The notes under the pieces are model-generated. The model saw only the letters and a program-made list of their open reading frames with translations. It was not told the DNA's origin and did not search any database. Positions 53,890 to 62,098 of a stretch of 64,000 nt of DNA are shown piece by piece (the first letter of the stretch is position 1; each line of letters opens with the position of its first letter). The position numbers were made by a program, and so were the translations under genes. Origin of the DNA: G963665925 sp963678925 (lineage in GTDB: Bacteria > Bacillota > Clostridia > Peptostreptococcales > Acidaminobacteraceae); NCBI GenBank assembly GCA_963678925.1, contig OY787533.1, positions 4,402,001 to 4,466,000 on the forward strand, given 5' to 3'.

Positions 53890-54690
53890 TTACGGAAGCT
53901 CTCCTGCGATGACCGTTCGAATCATGTGGTCATCAATCAGTTTCTTAGCACTTTGCGCCGCGTAAATCAGCGCATGAGTGCAAAGTTTGTTGATTGCTCT
54001 TGCGGAGCCGGCTGAATACCGATAGATTTCATCGATGGCCTTGTCTGTAAAAATGTCTTTCGCGCCATCGGCATAAGCTAAATGAGCCTCGACATATTCT
54101 TGAGTCTGTGCCCGGTCGTACTGAGGGATTTCACATTTGAGGTCTATCCTTTGCCGAATGGCCGTATAATGTTGCAGTTTCAGCTTGTCCCACAGTTCGT
54201 TTTGTCCGACTAGAATCAGGGACATGGGCTGATGTGAGTCCATCTTGGTGTTCAGAAGAAAACGGATTTCTTCCAGTGTTTCTTTTGCGAGAAGATGTGC
54301 TTCATCTACAATGGTAACCACGTGTTTCTTGTAAACACCCCGGATGACTTCAAGCTGCTGATGGAGCTGACGTCTTGCATCACCCCTGTAAAACTTGGAT
54401 TCGATGCCAAGCTGTTCGAGCAGGCCTTTGTAAAACCATCTAGGCGTCAACTTTGAGTCCGACAGGTAGAGTATTTCGTAGTTTTCCCTCGGCAGCGCGC
54501 TTGTGAATCTGCGGATGGCGGTCGATTTGCCGCATCCAACATCTGCGGTGACAACGGCGAACAGCTGCCTGGTGGCCGCATACTCAAGGCGTGATAGTAT
54601 CTCACCTAGATCATTTGAGACGTACAGCGCACCTGCTTCAATGTCGTTTCTAAACGGCGTGTGGGTCATTTCAAAGAAGTTTTCATACAT
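53890..54690 (-). CDS. ExeA/TniB-like AAA+ ATPase of the transposon
   Basis: This 266-residue protein has Walker A ADVGCGKSTAIRRF near residue 50, Walker B VTIVDEAHLL near 125 and sensor QNELWDKLKL. It is of the ExeA/MuB/TniB type that selects target DNA for a partner transposase. Its start overlaps the transposase stop by 8 bp, so the two are coupled. The frame is intact, so the element may still be active. Confidence 0.9.
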   Translation of the reverse strand: MYENFFEMTHTPFRNDIEAGALYVSNDLGEILSRLEYAATRQLFAVVTADVGCGKSTAIRRFTSALPRENYEILYLSDSKLTPRWFYKGLLEQLGIESKFYRGDARRQLHQQLEVIRGVYKKHVVTIVDEAHLLAKETLEEIRFLLNTKMDSHQPMSLILVGQNELWDKLKLQHYTAIRQRIDLKCEIPQYDRAQTQEYVEAHLAYADGAKDIFTDKAIDEIYRYSAGSARAINKLCTHALIYAAQSAKKLIDDHMIRTVIAGELP

Positions 54691-56035
54691 CGGAAGACCC
54701 TCCTATGTCGCTGTAGCTGACAGCCCTTTTACTGCGGGTTCGACCCGTAGTATTCGCTTTGTTCAGTCCATCAAGCAGTCTGGAAGTATTCGCTTCAAGG
54801 GGTGACAGTCCTTCTGGAAGTTCTGCTCTTATGCCGCAGTTTTCACCAATCTGCTGGATACCTGCCTTGAAGGGTTCGAAATCCTTGTGGTGGATTTCGA
54901 TTTCTTCCTTCCAAGTCGGGTCATATCGGACTTCAACCTGACGTCCGATCAGTTTTGTACCGACATCGTACATATTTCCCTTGAAGCTGATGCAGCCGGT
55001 CTTATCGACTTGCCGAGTTTCCGTATGGAGAAAGGCTTCGGCAAGTTCGTTTGCATCTACAAACCGTAGTGCACGCTTGTCGCTTCCAAAGGCAACCTCT
55101 GGCGTTAAGCCGTCGAGGGAGGTATGCACGTTTTTGTGGTAATACTGCGAAATCCACACATCAAGGGCATCGTTGAGCTCTTCCAGCGTCTTTGGCTTGT
55201 TTAGAGCGACTTCTGAAAGGAAGGCGTCCACTCTGCGGTTAAAGGCCTCGATTTTGCCTTTTCCTTCCGGATGATACGGTTTCGAGAAGAGAAGGCGTAT
55301 GCCTAGGCGGTCACAAGCCTTTTTCAGCCATTCACTGCGGTACTGTTTGCCGTTATCGACAAAGATTTTGTCAGGCTTTCCAAAGTGCATGATCGCCGCC
55401 CGCAGGCTGTCTTCAATGATTTCAACCTTCTGGTTGTCATAAAATTTCGCCGCCATGATGTACCTGGTCGCATCATCGATAAAGACGGACAGGTAAACTT
55501 GTTTCATGGCGCCATCCTTGCCAATGGGCAGGTAGGGTCCATATTTAATGTCCCCTTGGAAGAGCATGCACCGGTGTGACTTTGCAAAACGTCTTGAGGC
55601 AGCACCTTTCTTTGAATACAGCTTCACTTGAGAAGCACCGAACCCTTTAGCCTGCAAATGCCGCTGCAAGGTGCTACGGTGTACAGTTCCAGGCTTTATG
55701 ATTTCTTCAAGCTCCAGGATACGGATGATATCCGTCACACTTCTCGTCGGGCATTCACGCCTTAGAATAATGGCATGTTCCACCACGTTCGGAAAGTTGT
55801 CCGGCAGGGTACTCTGATTTCGCTTGTAACCCGTTTTTGGTTTCAGTCCGGCAAATCCCTCCTGCTGATAGGCCCCCAAATATCTGGAGATACTCCTGTA
55901 GGAAATGTTGTTCTCTTCACTGATTTTCTTTTTCAGTTCAATGATCTGGCTAGCGTCAAGACTTTCATCCATAAGCGGTGTAATCATCTTAAGTCTCGCG
56001 GCTGCCACATCGTCTGGCGTTTGCTGTTTGTTCAT
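54683..56035 (-). CDS. rve-type DDE transposase of the transposon
   Basis: This 450-residue protein has an N-terminal double HTH (residues 1-140, SYRSISRYLGAYQQEGFAGL), an RNase H-like rve core with the DDE triad in LFQGDIKYGPYLPIGKDGA, KIFVDNGKQYRSEW and KPYHPEGKGKIEAFNRRVDA, and a C-terminal Mu-type beta-barrel (VGTKLIGRQVEVRYDPTW). TG...CA element ends fit this enzyme class. The gene is intact. Confidence 0.92.
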   Translation of the reverse strand: MNKQQTPDDVAAARLKMITPLMDESLDASQIIELKKKISEENNISYRSISRYLGAYQQEGFAGLKPKTGYKRNQSTLPDNFPNVVEHAIILRRECPTRSVTDIIRILELEEIIKPGTVHRSTLQRHLQAKGFGASQVKLYSKKGAASRRFAKSHRCMLFQGDIKYGPYLPIGKDGAMKQVYLSVFIDDATRYIMAAKFYDNQKVEIIEDSLRAAIMHFGKPDKIFVDNGKQYRSEWLKKACDRLGIRLLFSKPYHPEGKGKIEAFNRRVDAFLSEVALNKPKTLEELNDALDVWISQYYHKNVHTSLDGLTPEVAFGSDKRALRFVDANELAEAFLHTETRQVDKTGCISFKGNMYDVGTKLIGRQVEVRYDPTWKEEIEIHHKDFEPFKAGIQQIGENCGIRAELPEGLSPLEANTSRLLDGLNKANTTGRTRSKRAVSYSDIGGSSDV

Positions 56036-56082
56036 GCTAATGCTCCTTCCTTGTTGTTTGCAGAAAGGGTATCATGAACGTT

Positions 56083-56580
56083 TTACGGACAACAGGCAAA
56101 CCGGGTGGGTTGCCATAAGCCAGCGTTAACAAGTATTTGACTGACAAGTGTCAGCCAACTGATGCCGCGTCTTCTGTGATTTTCGAGTAAAGAACCGGAA
56201 GCTGTGATTGGAAAGTGTTGTTTGTGCTTTCGCGACCACATACTGCGCAGCATGGCTTCGATTTGACACTTTGACTCTCGGAACTGTTTCAGCCACCTGT
56301 GAAGGGTGCTGTTATCCGCTGGGCAGTCATCACGAGTTCCATCTATTTGAGATTCAATCACTTCGGCGATATAGTGTTTGCATGGCAAAAGGATATCTGG
56401 CAGTTCGGTATGCAGACTCGCACAGCTACAGCACTTGAGTCTCCGTACCTTGTAGCTTTTCCTCGAACCATCAGACTGCTTGCCGTACCGGATACGTCTG
56501 TCATATCCAGAAAGTTGGCCGCCACACACCGGGCACACATGCGATTCTTTACTCTCTATGAAAAATATCGTTCTTGTCAT
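56083..56580 (-). CDS. DUF6431-like zinc-binding protein of the transposon
   Basis: This 165-residue protein has an N-terminal zinc-ribbon (HVCPVCGGQL, then LKCCSCASLHTELPDILLP) and an HTH-like part with STLHRWLKQFRES. Such proteins often accompany the same ATPase and transposase pair; whether they regulate it or help DNA binding is not known. It is the first gene of the transposon's three-gene unit, 47 nt before the transposase. Confidence 0.8.
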   Translation of the reverse strand: MTRTIFFIESKESHVCPVCGGQLSGYDRRIRYGKQSDGSRKSYKVRRLKCCSCASLHTELPDILLPCKHYIAEVIESQIDGTRDDCPADNSTLHRWLKQFRESKCQIEAMLRSMWSRKHKQHFPITASGSLLENHRRRGISWLTLVSQILVNAGLWQPTRFACCP

Positions 56581-56811
56581 TGATTTCGTACTGTGCTATG
56601 ATAACCATACATTTTGGGGCACTGCTTTACGATAATCAATCTTGCCGGAGAGACATCGTTTAGCGGTGCTTTTTCATTTCACCTCAGTACCTATAGGATA
56701 CTGACAGTGTATATTATATGCCTGCGGCATCACAAGGGAGCAACTTTCACATGGCATGGTCAAGATCAGTGAGCTGGGCAGGGTCAAATTTGGTGGGCAG
56801 AAACACTAAGG

Positions 56812-56948
56812 GAAAACCAGTCTATCCAACAGACATGTCACTGATGAAGTCCCTTTACTTAGCAACTGAAAATGCAACAAAGAAATGGTCCCAGCGTCAA
56901 CGAAACTGGGATCAGATAATAAACGAACTCTCGATTATCCATTCGTAA
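56812..56948 (+). pseudogene. IS256-family transposase, 3' part
   Basis: This segment encodes KPVYPTDMSLMKSLYLATEN and then KKWSQRQRNWDQIINELSI, the conserved C-terminus of IS256 transposases, ending at TAA 56946-56948. It is the missing tail of the gene at 52702, separated by the 3-kb transposon. The right inverted repeat follows. Confidence 0.9.
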
Positions 56949-57101
56949 TCGAGAGTTCCTAAAAAGTTCATATTCGCTGCTTTCGTGGCAGATTATTTAC
57001 ACAAAATTTGGGACAGTCTCTGCTAGATTGCTTGTTTTTACATGGAATAATGACTGTCAAAGTTTTTGGAATCAAAATGGATCCATAATTTATTTAGAAA
57101 T

Positions 57102-57938
57102 TTAATGAATCAATTTCCAAAGTAGTCTTACAGAATCACCTATTTCTTCCCAACTGATATCAGATGCATAAGAATACTTTTTTTGATACCGTATCCAGTT
57201 CTGAGACATAATATCACTGACTAATACCTCTTCGATAATTTGGTCCCCATTTTGAAGAACATGATCTGTTCTACGGTTTTTAGAAGTTCCTGTAAGCGCT
57301 TCACTCAAAATGTTCAAATTAATATTTTCTATTTGAACTTTGTACAAAATATAGACATCATAAAAATCTCTCATTCGTGTATTTGCAGTACTTCGAGTGA
57401 TTATTGTTTCAATTTTCTCAGCAAGAACCGTTTCGATATTATAACTCAATATCTCAATAGACCGATCTTCTAATAGCAATTGATACATATGAATAACTTC
57501 ATTCGGTGTTATCTGATCACCTGTCGTAATATCAACTTTAAGCGGAATCTTAGCACGCTCAAGACTTGCATCAATAGATACCCTGAATCCCGAGTAGTCA
57601 GCTTCATCTCTTATTTCGTCAATTTTTCTTATATTCATATCTATGCCATCATCCATATCAATCGCAATAATATCCTCAAAAGCGGTTCTAATTGATTTTA
57701 AAGTGACTTCCTTTCGTTTAACAGTTGTATCCATATCAACAGTTGAGCGACTTTCAACACCAACTAAAGAGCTAACCAACATACCACCTTTAAGAACAAA
57801 GTTATCTTTATAAGAGGATATAGCAATTCTTTCAAGAAGGCGTTCCATCATATAGCTTCTCAGGAGAGTTTGTGCATTTATACTTTTTTTCTTTGCCAAA
57901 TTATTGATCAAATCTTTAATTTGTTTCAGAGTTCTCAT
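57102..57938 (-). CDS. AbiEii/AbiGii-type nucleotidyltransferase toxin
   Basis: This 278-residue protein has the AbiEii/AbiGii nucleotidyltransferase pattern: a helical N-terminus, FVLKGGMLVSSLVGVESRST with the following DMDT acidic pair, and DITTGDQITP and LAEKIETIITRSTANTRMRD further on. The AbiEii toxin of type IV systems targets tRNA or GTP-dependent steps and arrests growth, giving phage abortive infection. It overlaps its antitoxin gene by 4 bp and lies 74 bp from the IS256 target duplication. The frame is complete. Confidence 0.92.
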   Translation of the reverse strand: MRTLKQIKDLINNLAKKKSINAQTLLRSYMMERLLERIAISSYKDNFVLKGGMLVSSLVGVESRSTVDMDTTVKRKEVTLKSIRTAFEDIIAIDMDDGIDMNIRKIDEIRDEADYSGFRVSIDASLERAKIPLKVDITTGDQITPNEVIHMYQLLLEDRSIEILSYNIETVLAEKIETIITRSTANTRMRDFYDVYILYKVQIENINLNILSEALTGTSKNRRTDHVLQNGDQIIEEVLVSDIMSQNWIRYQKKYSYASDISWEEIGDSVRLLWKLIH

Positions 57939-58528
57939 AACAGAACCTCCACATAATGCCTAATTATCTTTTCTACTCTCAGTTCTTTTGCATATTGCAT
58001 CAACTTGGGAATGTTTTTATCTTTTTCAGCTAAATATCGTTTAATTGCTTCATTAACAACGGATGGACTAATGGTGTTACGACTCCTTACAATATCACAG
58101 ATTGTACGTTCTTTATTATAAACACGAATTGTTCTACCAAACGGCGTTTTTTTGTCTTCTACACCCAAACCTAATAGCTCGTCTTTTATGAAATATACAT
58201 AAGCACCATTATCTTTAAACTTAGTAGCATTGTATCCAGACGGTAAGGTAATGGTATATTGTAAGGGATCTCTATCCGTCAATTCATGTAAATATAAAGC
58301 CGTTTCATGCGAAAAAACTGCTTTTTTACTTCTTGCTTGTAGCACATACATTTCATCTTCAAATGCATCTTTTGAAAGATATACCCCCTGGGCAACTCTT
58401 TCTATATATCCCATTTTCACATACTTACTTAATAATTGTCTTGAAATTCCTATCTCAACAATTTCTTTTGTCAGAAGAATCCCTTCATTTTTATCAAGTA
58501 AATCTTCTAAACATTTGCGGTAATTCAT
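57935..58528 (-). CDS. AbiEi-family antitoxin/transcriptional repressor
   Basis: This 197-residue protein has an N-terminal winged helix (DKNEGILLTKEIVEIGISRQ and LLSKYVKMGYIERVAQGVYL) and the AbiEi C-terminal domain (KKAVFSHETALYLHELTDRD, YNKERTICDIVRSR). In type IV systems it represses the operon and counteracts the toxin without direct contact. A long imperfect inverted repeat lies just upstream, at the site expected for autoregulation. GAGGTGATTAG lies ahead of ATG 58528. Confidence 0.92.
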   Translation of the reverse strand: MNYRKCLEDLLDKNEGILLTKEIVEIGISRQLLSKYVKMGYIERVAQGVYLSKDAFEDEMYVLQARSKKAVFSHETALYLHELTDRDPLQYTITLPSGYNATKFKDNGAYVYFIKDELLGLGVEDKKTPFGRTIRVYNKERTICDIVRSRNTISPSVVNEAIKRYLAEKDKNIPKLMQYAKELRVEKIIRHYVEVLL

Positions 58529-58541
58529 CTAATCACCTCTC

Positions 58542-58591
58542 AGTTTACTTTATTGCTTATATTATACTTTATATGAGCATATAAGTAAACT
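58542..58591. promoter_or_regulatory. inverted-repeat operator of the AbiE operon
   Basis: AGTTTACTT (58542-58550) and AAGTAAACT (58583-58591) are outer inverted arms, with a second pair GCTTATA / TATGAGC nearer the centre. The site lies 14 bp upstream of the antitoxin start and overlaps an AT-rich promoter region. Confidence 0.72.
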
Positions 58592-58630
58592 TTCTGATCT
58601 TATTCTTTAATTGTGAAAATCGAAAACATG

Positions 58631-58662
58631 AAAAAAAAACCGCCCAAGCAAAACTTAAGCGG
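58631..58662 (-). terminator. terminator of the yjbR-like gene
   Basis: A stem with CCGC (58640-58643) and GCGG (59-62 of the same block) plus an inner AAG/CTT pairing is followed, on the minus strand, by nine T residues. It overlaps the stop codon. Confidence 0.65.
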
Positions 58663-59011
58663 TCTCGATTTCTTTTTGAAGTTTTTTCGTCAGCTTGTTG
58701 AAGACAGTGTCGTAAGATATGTCCACAAACCGGCGTATTTCATCGTCTGGAACATCCGACCCCAAAAGGACCGTGTTCCAGTGTTTCTTGTTCATATGGT
58801 AGCCTGGAAAAACACCTTCGTACTGCTGTCTGAGCACGAGTGCCAGTTCAGGGTCGCACTTGAGGTTAAGTCCCATTTCTCCGTCCCGGTCATAGACCAG
58901 ACCGAACATCTTTCCACCGACTTTGAAGACCAGAGTCTCTTCATCGAAAGGGTAGGTTTCCTGGGCCCCGCGTTTGGAAAGGCAATAGCCTATAGCTTCT
59001 TTGACATCCAT
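58655..59011 (-). CDS. MmcQ/YjbR family protein
   Basis: This 118-residue protein of the YjbR/MmcQ family (double-wing DNA-binding-like fold) has YPFDEETLVFKVGGKMFGLV, GMNLKCDPELALVLRQQYEG and GYHMNKKHWNTVLLGSDVPD. No function is established for the family; DNA binding is suggested from structure. It is a single gene, 24 nt downstream of the next leftward gene, with which it may be cotranscribed. Confidence 0.88.
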   Translation of the reverse strand: MDVKEAIGYCLSKRGAQETYPFDEETLVFKVGGKMFGLVYDRDGEMGLNLKCDPELALVLRQQYEGVFPGYHMNKKHWNTVLLGSDVPDDEIRRFVDISYDTVFNKLTKKLQKEIETA

Positions 59012-59035
59012 AGGGTCATCTCCTTATAAAACGTC

Positions 59036-59539
59036 TTATGACAAGAAAGAATAAATAATGGCTGCAACCGCTACAACGCCCAGTACCATGATGAGTTTTG
59101 CACCAAAGCCATCATTTTCACTGTCGCCTTCCATTTCAACGCCTTCGCTCACTGCATCAAACTCCTGCTCCAGCACATCTGCTGCGCCGGACTGCTGCGA
59201 TGTCATTGCGAACACCTTATGTATAACCGAAAGGGCTGTCTGGTACTGTACTTTTGGTACATAAATCAGCACTTCTTTACCCGATTTCTTGACTTCAACA
59301 GGAATCGTGAACTGCTTCATAATTTCACGGACCTGATCTGCCTGCTTCTGATTCTCAAGCTCTGTCAGCAGATGCCACTCAAAGCCGCCAATACGAATGA
59401 CCTCACCCAGCACATCACTTTCAGCCGGCTTGTCCTTGACTGCTTCAAACTCCTCAAGTGAAACGAGCGTGGCACCACAGTCGCTGCACTTTTCAATGTT
59501 GTCCTCATATTCATACTTGCACGATGGACAATACTTCAT
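59036..59539 (-). CDS. zinc-ribbon / DUF2007-like protein with C-terminal membrane anchor
   Basis: This 167-residue protein has an N-terminal zinc ribbon (CPSCKYEYEDNIEKCSDCGA, residues 4-23), a middle DUF2007-like domain (about 50-115; WHLLTELENQKQADQVREIM), an acidic linker and one C-terminal membrane helix (about 145-166). The function of this architecture is not known. It may act with the membrane protein encoded just upstream. Confidence 0.75.
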   Translation of the reverse strand: MKYCPSCKYEYEDNIEKCSDCGATLVSLEEFEAVKDKPAESDVLGEVIRIGGFEWHLLTELENQKQADQVREIMKQFTIPVEVKKSGKEVLIYVPKVQYQTALSVIHKVFAMTSQQSGAADVLEQEFDAVSEGVEMEGDSENDGFGAKLIMVLGVVAVAAIIYSFLS

Positions 59540-59558
59540 AATGACTCCCCCTATATTT

Positions 59559-60359
59559 TTAAATTAAGTTTCTGTCTCTAAGCTCCGGGTCCATTTCAGG
59601 AACCGGGAAGTGCATTCTTTTTACATATAGATAAACTTGCACCTGAAGCAATATCCATAATGGCCGCAGCAGTGTTACAAGTACCGCTAAGGCCTGCACA
59701 ATGGGCATACAGCCGCAAAAATGAACCCGCCCATTACAAATAACCATCCAGCCATGAATGGGTACCATAAGCCAGTAGATTACAAAAAATCCGTAGATGA
59801 GCGTTTCCTTAAAATACATGCGTGTTACCGTCGCACTGATCCGCAAGTCATTGACTACCTTCGATTCGAGCGAAGATGCAACCTGCGTGTAGTGAAAGGT
59901 ATTCGAAATATAGAATATCAGTCCCAAAAGGAATGTACTGACTAAAAGTCGTGTCATCAGATCTTTGATGGTGATCAAAGTCAGATAATATGTGATTGCT
60001 GGAATGACAATGATCATGAACACGGTAAGGTAAGATCTGATTCCCCTTAAAAATCGTCCCTTGGTGAACTCCATCGCCTCGCTGAATCGCATTTTGCCAG
60101 ACTTGATAATTTCAGCGCAATAGCTGATAAATCCCTGATGCAGTCGAATTGTCCCCATTAAAAACCCGTACTGCAATAAAAAAACAAAAAACAAAAGATA
60201 GACTGGAAAGAAGTCTAAAACCCAATAGGCGTGCTGCAGCATCGTGATAAAAGTCATCTCACAAACTGTTATGAGTGCTGACACCCCCAGCATAACCCCG
60301 ACATTTTGCCTATAATACCTGAAGCAGTTTTGCAATGTCGTTTTCCATTGAAAAACCAT
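59559..60359 (-). CDS. integral membrane protein, unknown function
   Basis: This 266-residue protein has about six predicted helices, including LGVSALITVCEMTFITMLQH, VYLLFFVFLLQYGFLMGTIR and FMIIVIPAITYYLTLITIKD. The layout (NCFRYYRQN start, paired helices) resembles DUF975/YesL-like membrane proteins of Firmicutes but I do not place it firmly. ATG 60359 is 8 nt after GAGGGG; ATG 60365 is too close to that site. It is followed by the zinc-ribbon gene after 19 nt. Confidence 0.65.
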   Translation of the reverse strand: MVFQWKTTLQNCFRYYRQNVGVMLGVSALITVCEMTFITMLQHAYWVLDFFPVYLLFFVFLLQYGFLMGTIRLHQGFISYCAEIIKSGKMRFSEAMEFTKGRFLRGIRSYLTVFMIIVIPAITYYLTLITIKDLMTRLLVSTFLLGLIFYISNTFHYTQVASSLESKVVNDLRISATVTRMYFKETLIYGFFVIYWLMVPIHGWMVICNGRVHFCGCMPIVQALAVLVTLLRPLWILLQVQVYLYVKRMHFPVPEMDPELRDRNLI

Positions 60360-60514
60360 CCTCATGCCCCCTCACATTTCCCCTATTATACCATAGATAT
60401 AATTGAGGAATAATATGTATTTTATATGGAAAATCCTTGATTTTATTATGAAAAGGAAGGGTTTCGTAGTATCATTGAAGAAGGACATTATATTCCTTAT
60501 GCGGGGTGACTGAT

Positions 60515-61576
60515 TTGAAAATGGTTATGCTTGAAGATATAAGGACAGGAATGGTACTCGCTGAGCCAGTTGTCGGGAATTATGACCTCCTGTATGCAAA
60601 TGCGGATGAAATCATTACTGAAGGTATTTTAGAAGGGCTTCATAAGCTCGATATTCCTTATGTTTTCGTAAAAGAAATAGAAAATACAATAATCGATTTG
60701 GAAAACGATCCAGAAGTTACAGAAGAACTTATTCAGGCCAAGGAAAACTATGATGAAATGCTGGGTCTCATGACACACATATTTGACGATTTTCATTTTC
60801 TGGATAAGAAAATCATCACTCAGATTCAAAGACCCATGGAAACCCTCATTGACAGTGTCACCGTCAATACCAGCCTTCTCCTGAAGCTCAAAAGTCTTTA
60901 TTTGAAGGACGAGTACGCACTCACCCATAGTGTGCATGTATGTCTCTTGTCCGCAATGATTGCCAAATGGAATGGCTTTAGGGAAAAAGACATCCAGGCC
61001 ATTGGTATGGCTGGCCTTTTTCATGATTTAGGCAAGTCTAGAATTCCCCTGGATATTCTAAACAAGCCTGGCAAGCTTACAAATGCAGAGCTGGCAATAA
61101 TGCGAAGACATTCCGAACTGGGCTATGAAATTGCAAAGTCCCAGGATGTGTTCGCTGTGGACATTCTTCGGGGGATTATAGAACACCACGAACGTGTGGA
61201 TGGCACGGGGTATCCCCAGGGACTCAAGAAGGAGCAGATACACCCTTATGCCCAAATCATAGCCATTGCTGATGTTTATGACGCCATGACCACAGAACGC
61301 AGCTATAAGAACAGCGAGTCACCGTTTACAGCGGTGGAGGTCATTAAGGACCTATCCTACAGGCAGCACCTCAACCCAAGTCTGGTCAATCGCTTTCTCA
61401 AAAACATCTATCGCCTTTATATTGGGGCCCATGTCGTTCTTTCAAACGGCCTGTCCGGCGAAATTATCTATATAAACAATTTTGCACCCGAGCGCCCCCT
61501 AATCAAGCTCTCACATGGCTTTATAGACCTGTATTCAGATTCATCCGTTCACATCAAAGCTTTTAAGGTTAACTAA
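60515..61576 (+). CDS. HD-GYP domain protein, probable cyclic-di-GMP phosphodiesterase
   Basis: This protein has about 353 residues. The N-terminal 110 residues form an unassigned regulatory domain. The HD-GYP domain follows, with THSVHVCLLSAMIA, the metal pair in LFHDLGKSRIPLDILNKPGK, IIEHHERVDGTGYPQGLKKE with an intact GYP, and IADVYDAMTTERSYK. All metal-binding residues look present, so it should hydrolyse cyclic di-GMP or a related dinucleotide. The start is likely TTG 60515, 5 nt after GGGGTGA; ATG 60521 is the alternative. Confidence 0.92.
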   Translation: MKMVMLEDIRTGMVLAEPVVGNYDLLYANADEIITEGILEGLHKLDIPYVFVKEIENTIIDLENDPEVTEELIQAKENYDEMLGLMTHIFDDFHFLDKKIITQIQRPMETLIDSVTVNTSLLLKLKSLYLKDEYALTHSVHVCLLSAMIAKWNGFREKDIQAIGMAGLFHDLGKSRIPLDILNKPGKLTNAELAIMRRHSELGYEIAKSQDVFAVDILRGIIEHHERVDGTGYPQGLKKEQIHPYAQIIAIADVYDAMTTERSYKNSESPFTAVEVIKDLSYRQHLNPSLVNRFLKNIYRLYIGAHVVLSNGLSGEIIYINNFAPERPLIKLSHGFIDLYSDSSVHIKAFKVN

Positions 61577-61585
61577 CTTAAAAAT

Positions 61586-61627
61586 TAAAAAAACAAGTCA
61601 CTGGCATAGGTCAGCGACTTGTTTTCT
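61586..61627. terminator. bidirectional terminator
   Basis: AACAAGTCACTG pairs with CAGCGACTTGTT (one mismatch) and has A-rich 5' and T-rich 3' flanks. It lies between the converging HD-GYP and ArsC-like genes. Confidence 0.8.
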
Positions 61628-61651
61628 TTTTTGTCTTTTTATGCCTAGTGC

Positions 61652-62011
61652 TTAGCCAACCAGTGTGTCATACCACTCCGATTCCTTGAATCCAACGAGG
61701 ATAAAATCGTCCGATACAAGAATTGGCCTTTTTACCAGCATGCCGTCGGTACTGAGAAGTCTAAGCAACTCATCGTCAGTGGAATCCTTGATCTTGTCCT
61801 TGAGTCCCATCTCGCGGTAAAGGCGTCCGCTCGTATTGAAGAACTTTTTAATCGGATGTCCTGAACGCTCATACCAGGCTTTCAGTTCCTCATAAGTAGG
61901 TGCATCTTCTACGATGTGTCTTCCGTTTACCTCAATGTCGTTAATGCTAAGCCAGTTTGCAGCCTTTTTGCATGTTCCGCACTTTGGGTAGTGTACAAAT
62001 AATAAGTTCAT
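61652..62011 (-). CDS. ArsC/Spx family thioredoxin-fold protein
   Basis: This 119-residue protein has an N-terminal active site YPKCGTCKKAANWL (CxxC near residues 10-13), the conserved WYERSGHPIKKFFNTSGRLY and the C-terminal LVKRPILVSDDFILVGFKES. It matches the YffB/ArsC-like branch of the arsenate reductase family. It may be a reductase or an Spx-like regulator; CxxC would suit the redox switch of Spx, but the RNA-polymerase contact Gly is not clear. ATG 62011 follows GAGGTGATTCA. Confidence 0.88.
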   Translation of the reverse strand: MNLLFVHYPKCGTCKKAANWLSINDIEVNGRHIVEDAPTYEELKAWYERSGHPIKKFFNTSGRLYREMGLKDKIKDSTDDELLRLLSTDGMLVKRPILVSDDFILVGFKESEWYDTLVG

Positions 62012-62098
62012 TGAATCACCTCTTGTTTTCCTGATGACATCTGTTGTCATTCTCTCTATATATAATCATTACATATTCGATTTTGATTTACAACCCTT

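Larger units (their letters stand above)
53774..56805 (-). mobile_element. three-gene DDE/AAA transposon (3032 bp) inserted in IS256
   Basis: The ends are TGTTCCTGC (53774 onward) and, read inward from 56805, TGTTTCTGC, so the element has TG...CA termini. It is flanked by a 6-bp duplication CTAAGG (53768-53773 and 56806-56811). A subterminal TGACCATGCC(G/A)TG is repeated near both ends. It encodes an AAA ATPase, an rve-type transposase and a zinc-binding DUF6431-like protein, an arrangement akin to Tn5053- and Mu-like systems. Confidence 0.85.
52612..57020 (+). mobile_element. IS256-family insertion sequence, interrupted by a second transposon
   Basis: The ends are imperfect inverted repeats: left GGTACTGAAACAAATTT and right, read inward, GAGACTGTCCCAAATTT. 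They are flanked by an 8-bp direct duplication TGCTAGAT (52604-52611 and 57021-57028). Removing the inner element and one copy of its duplication leaves 1371 bp, the usual size of IS256-family elements. Intact target duplications show that the outer insertion arrived as a single event. Confidence 0.88.

Noticed and set aside
56718..56811. Small separate gene starting at 56718 before the IS256 tail
   Set aside because: The first 31 residues are non-homologous transposon end sequence; only the part after 56811 matches the transposase.
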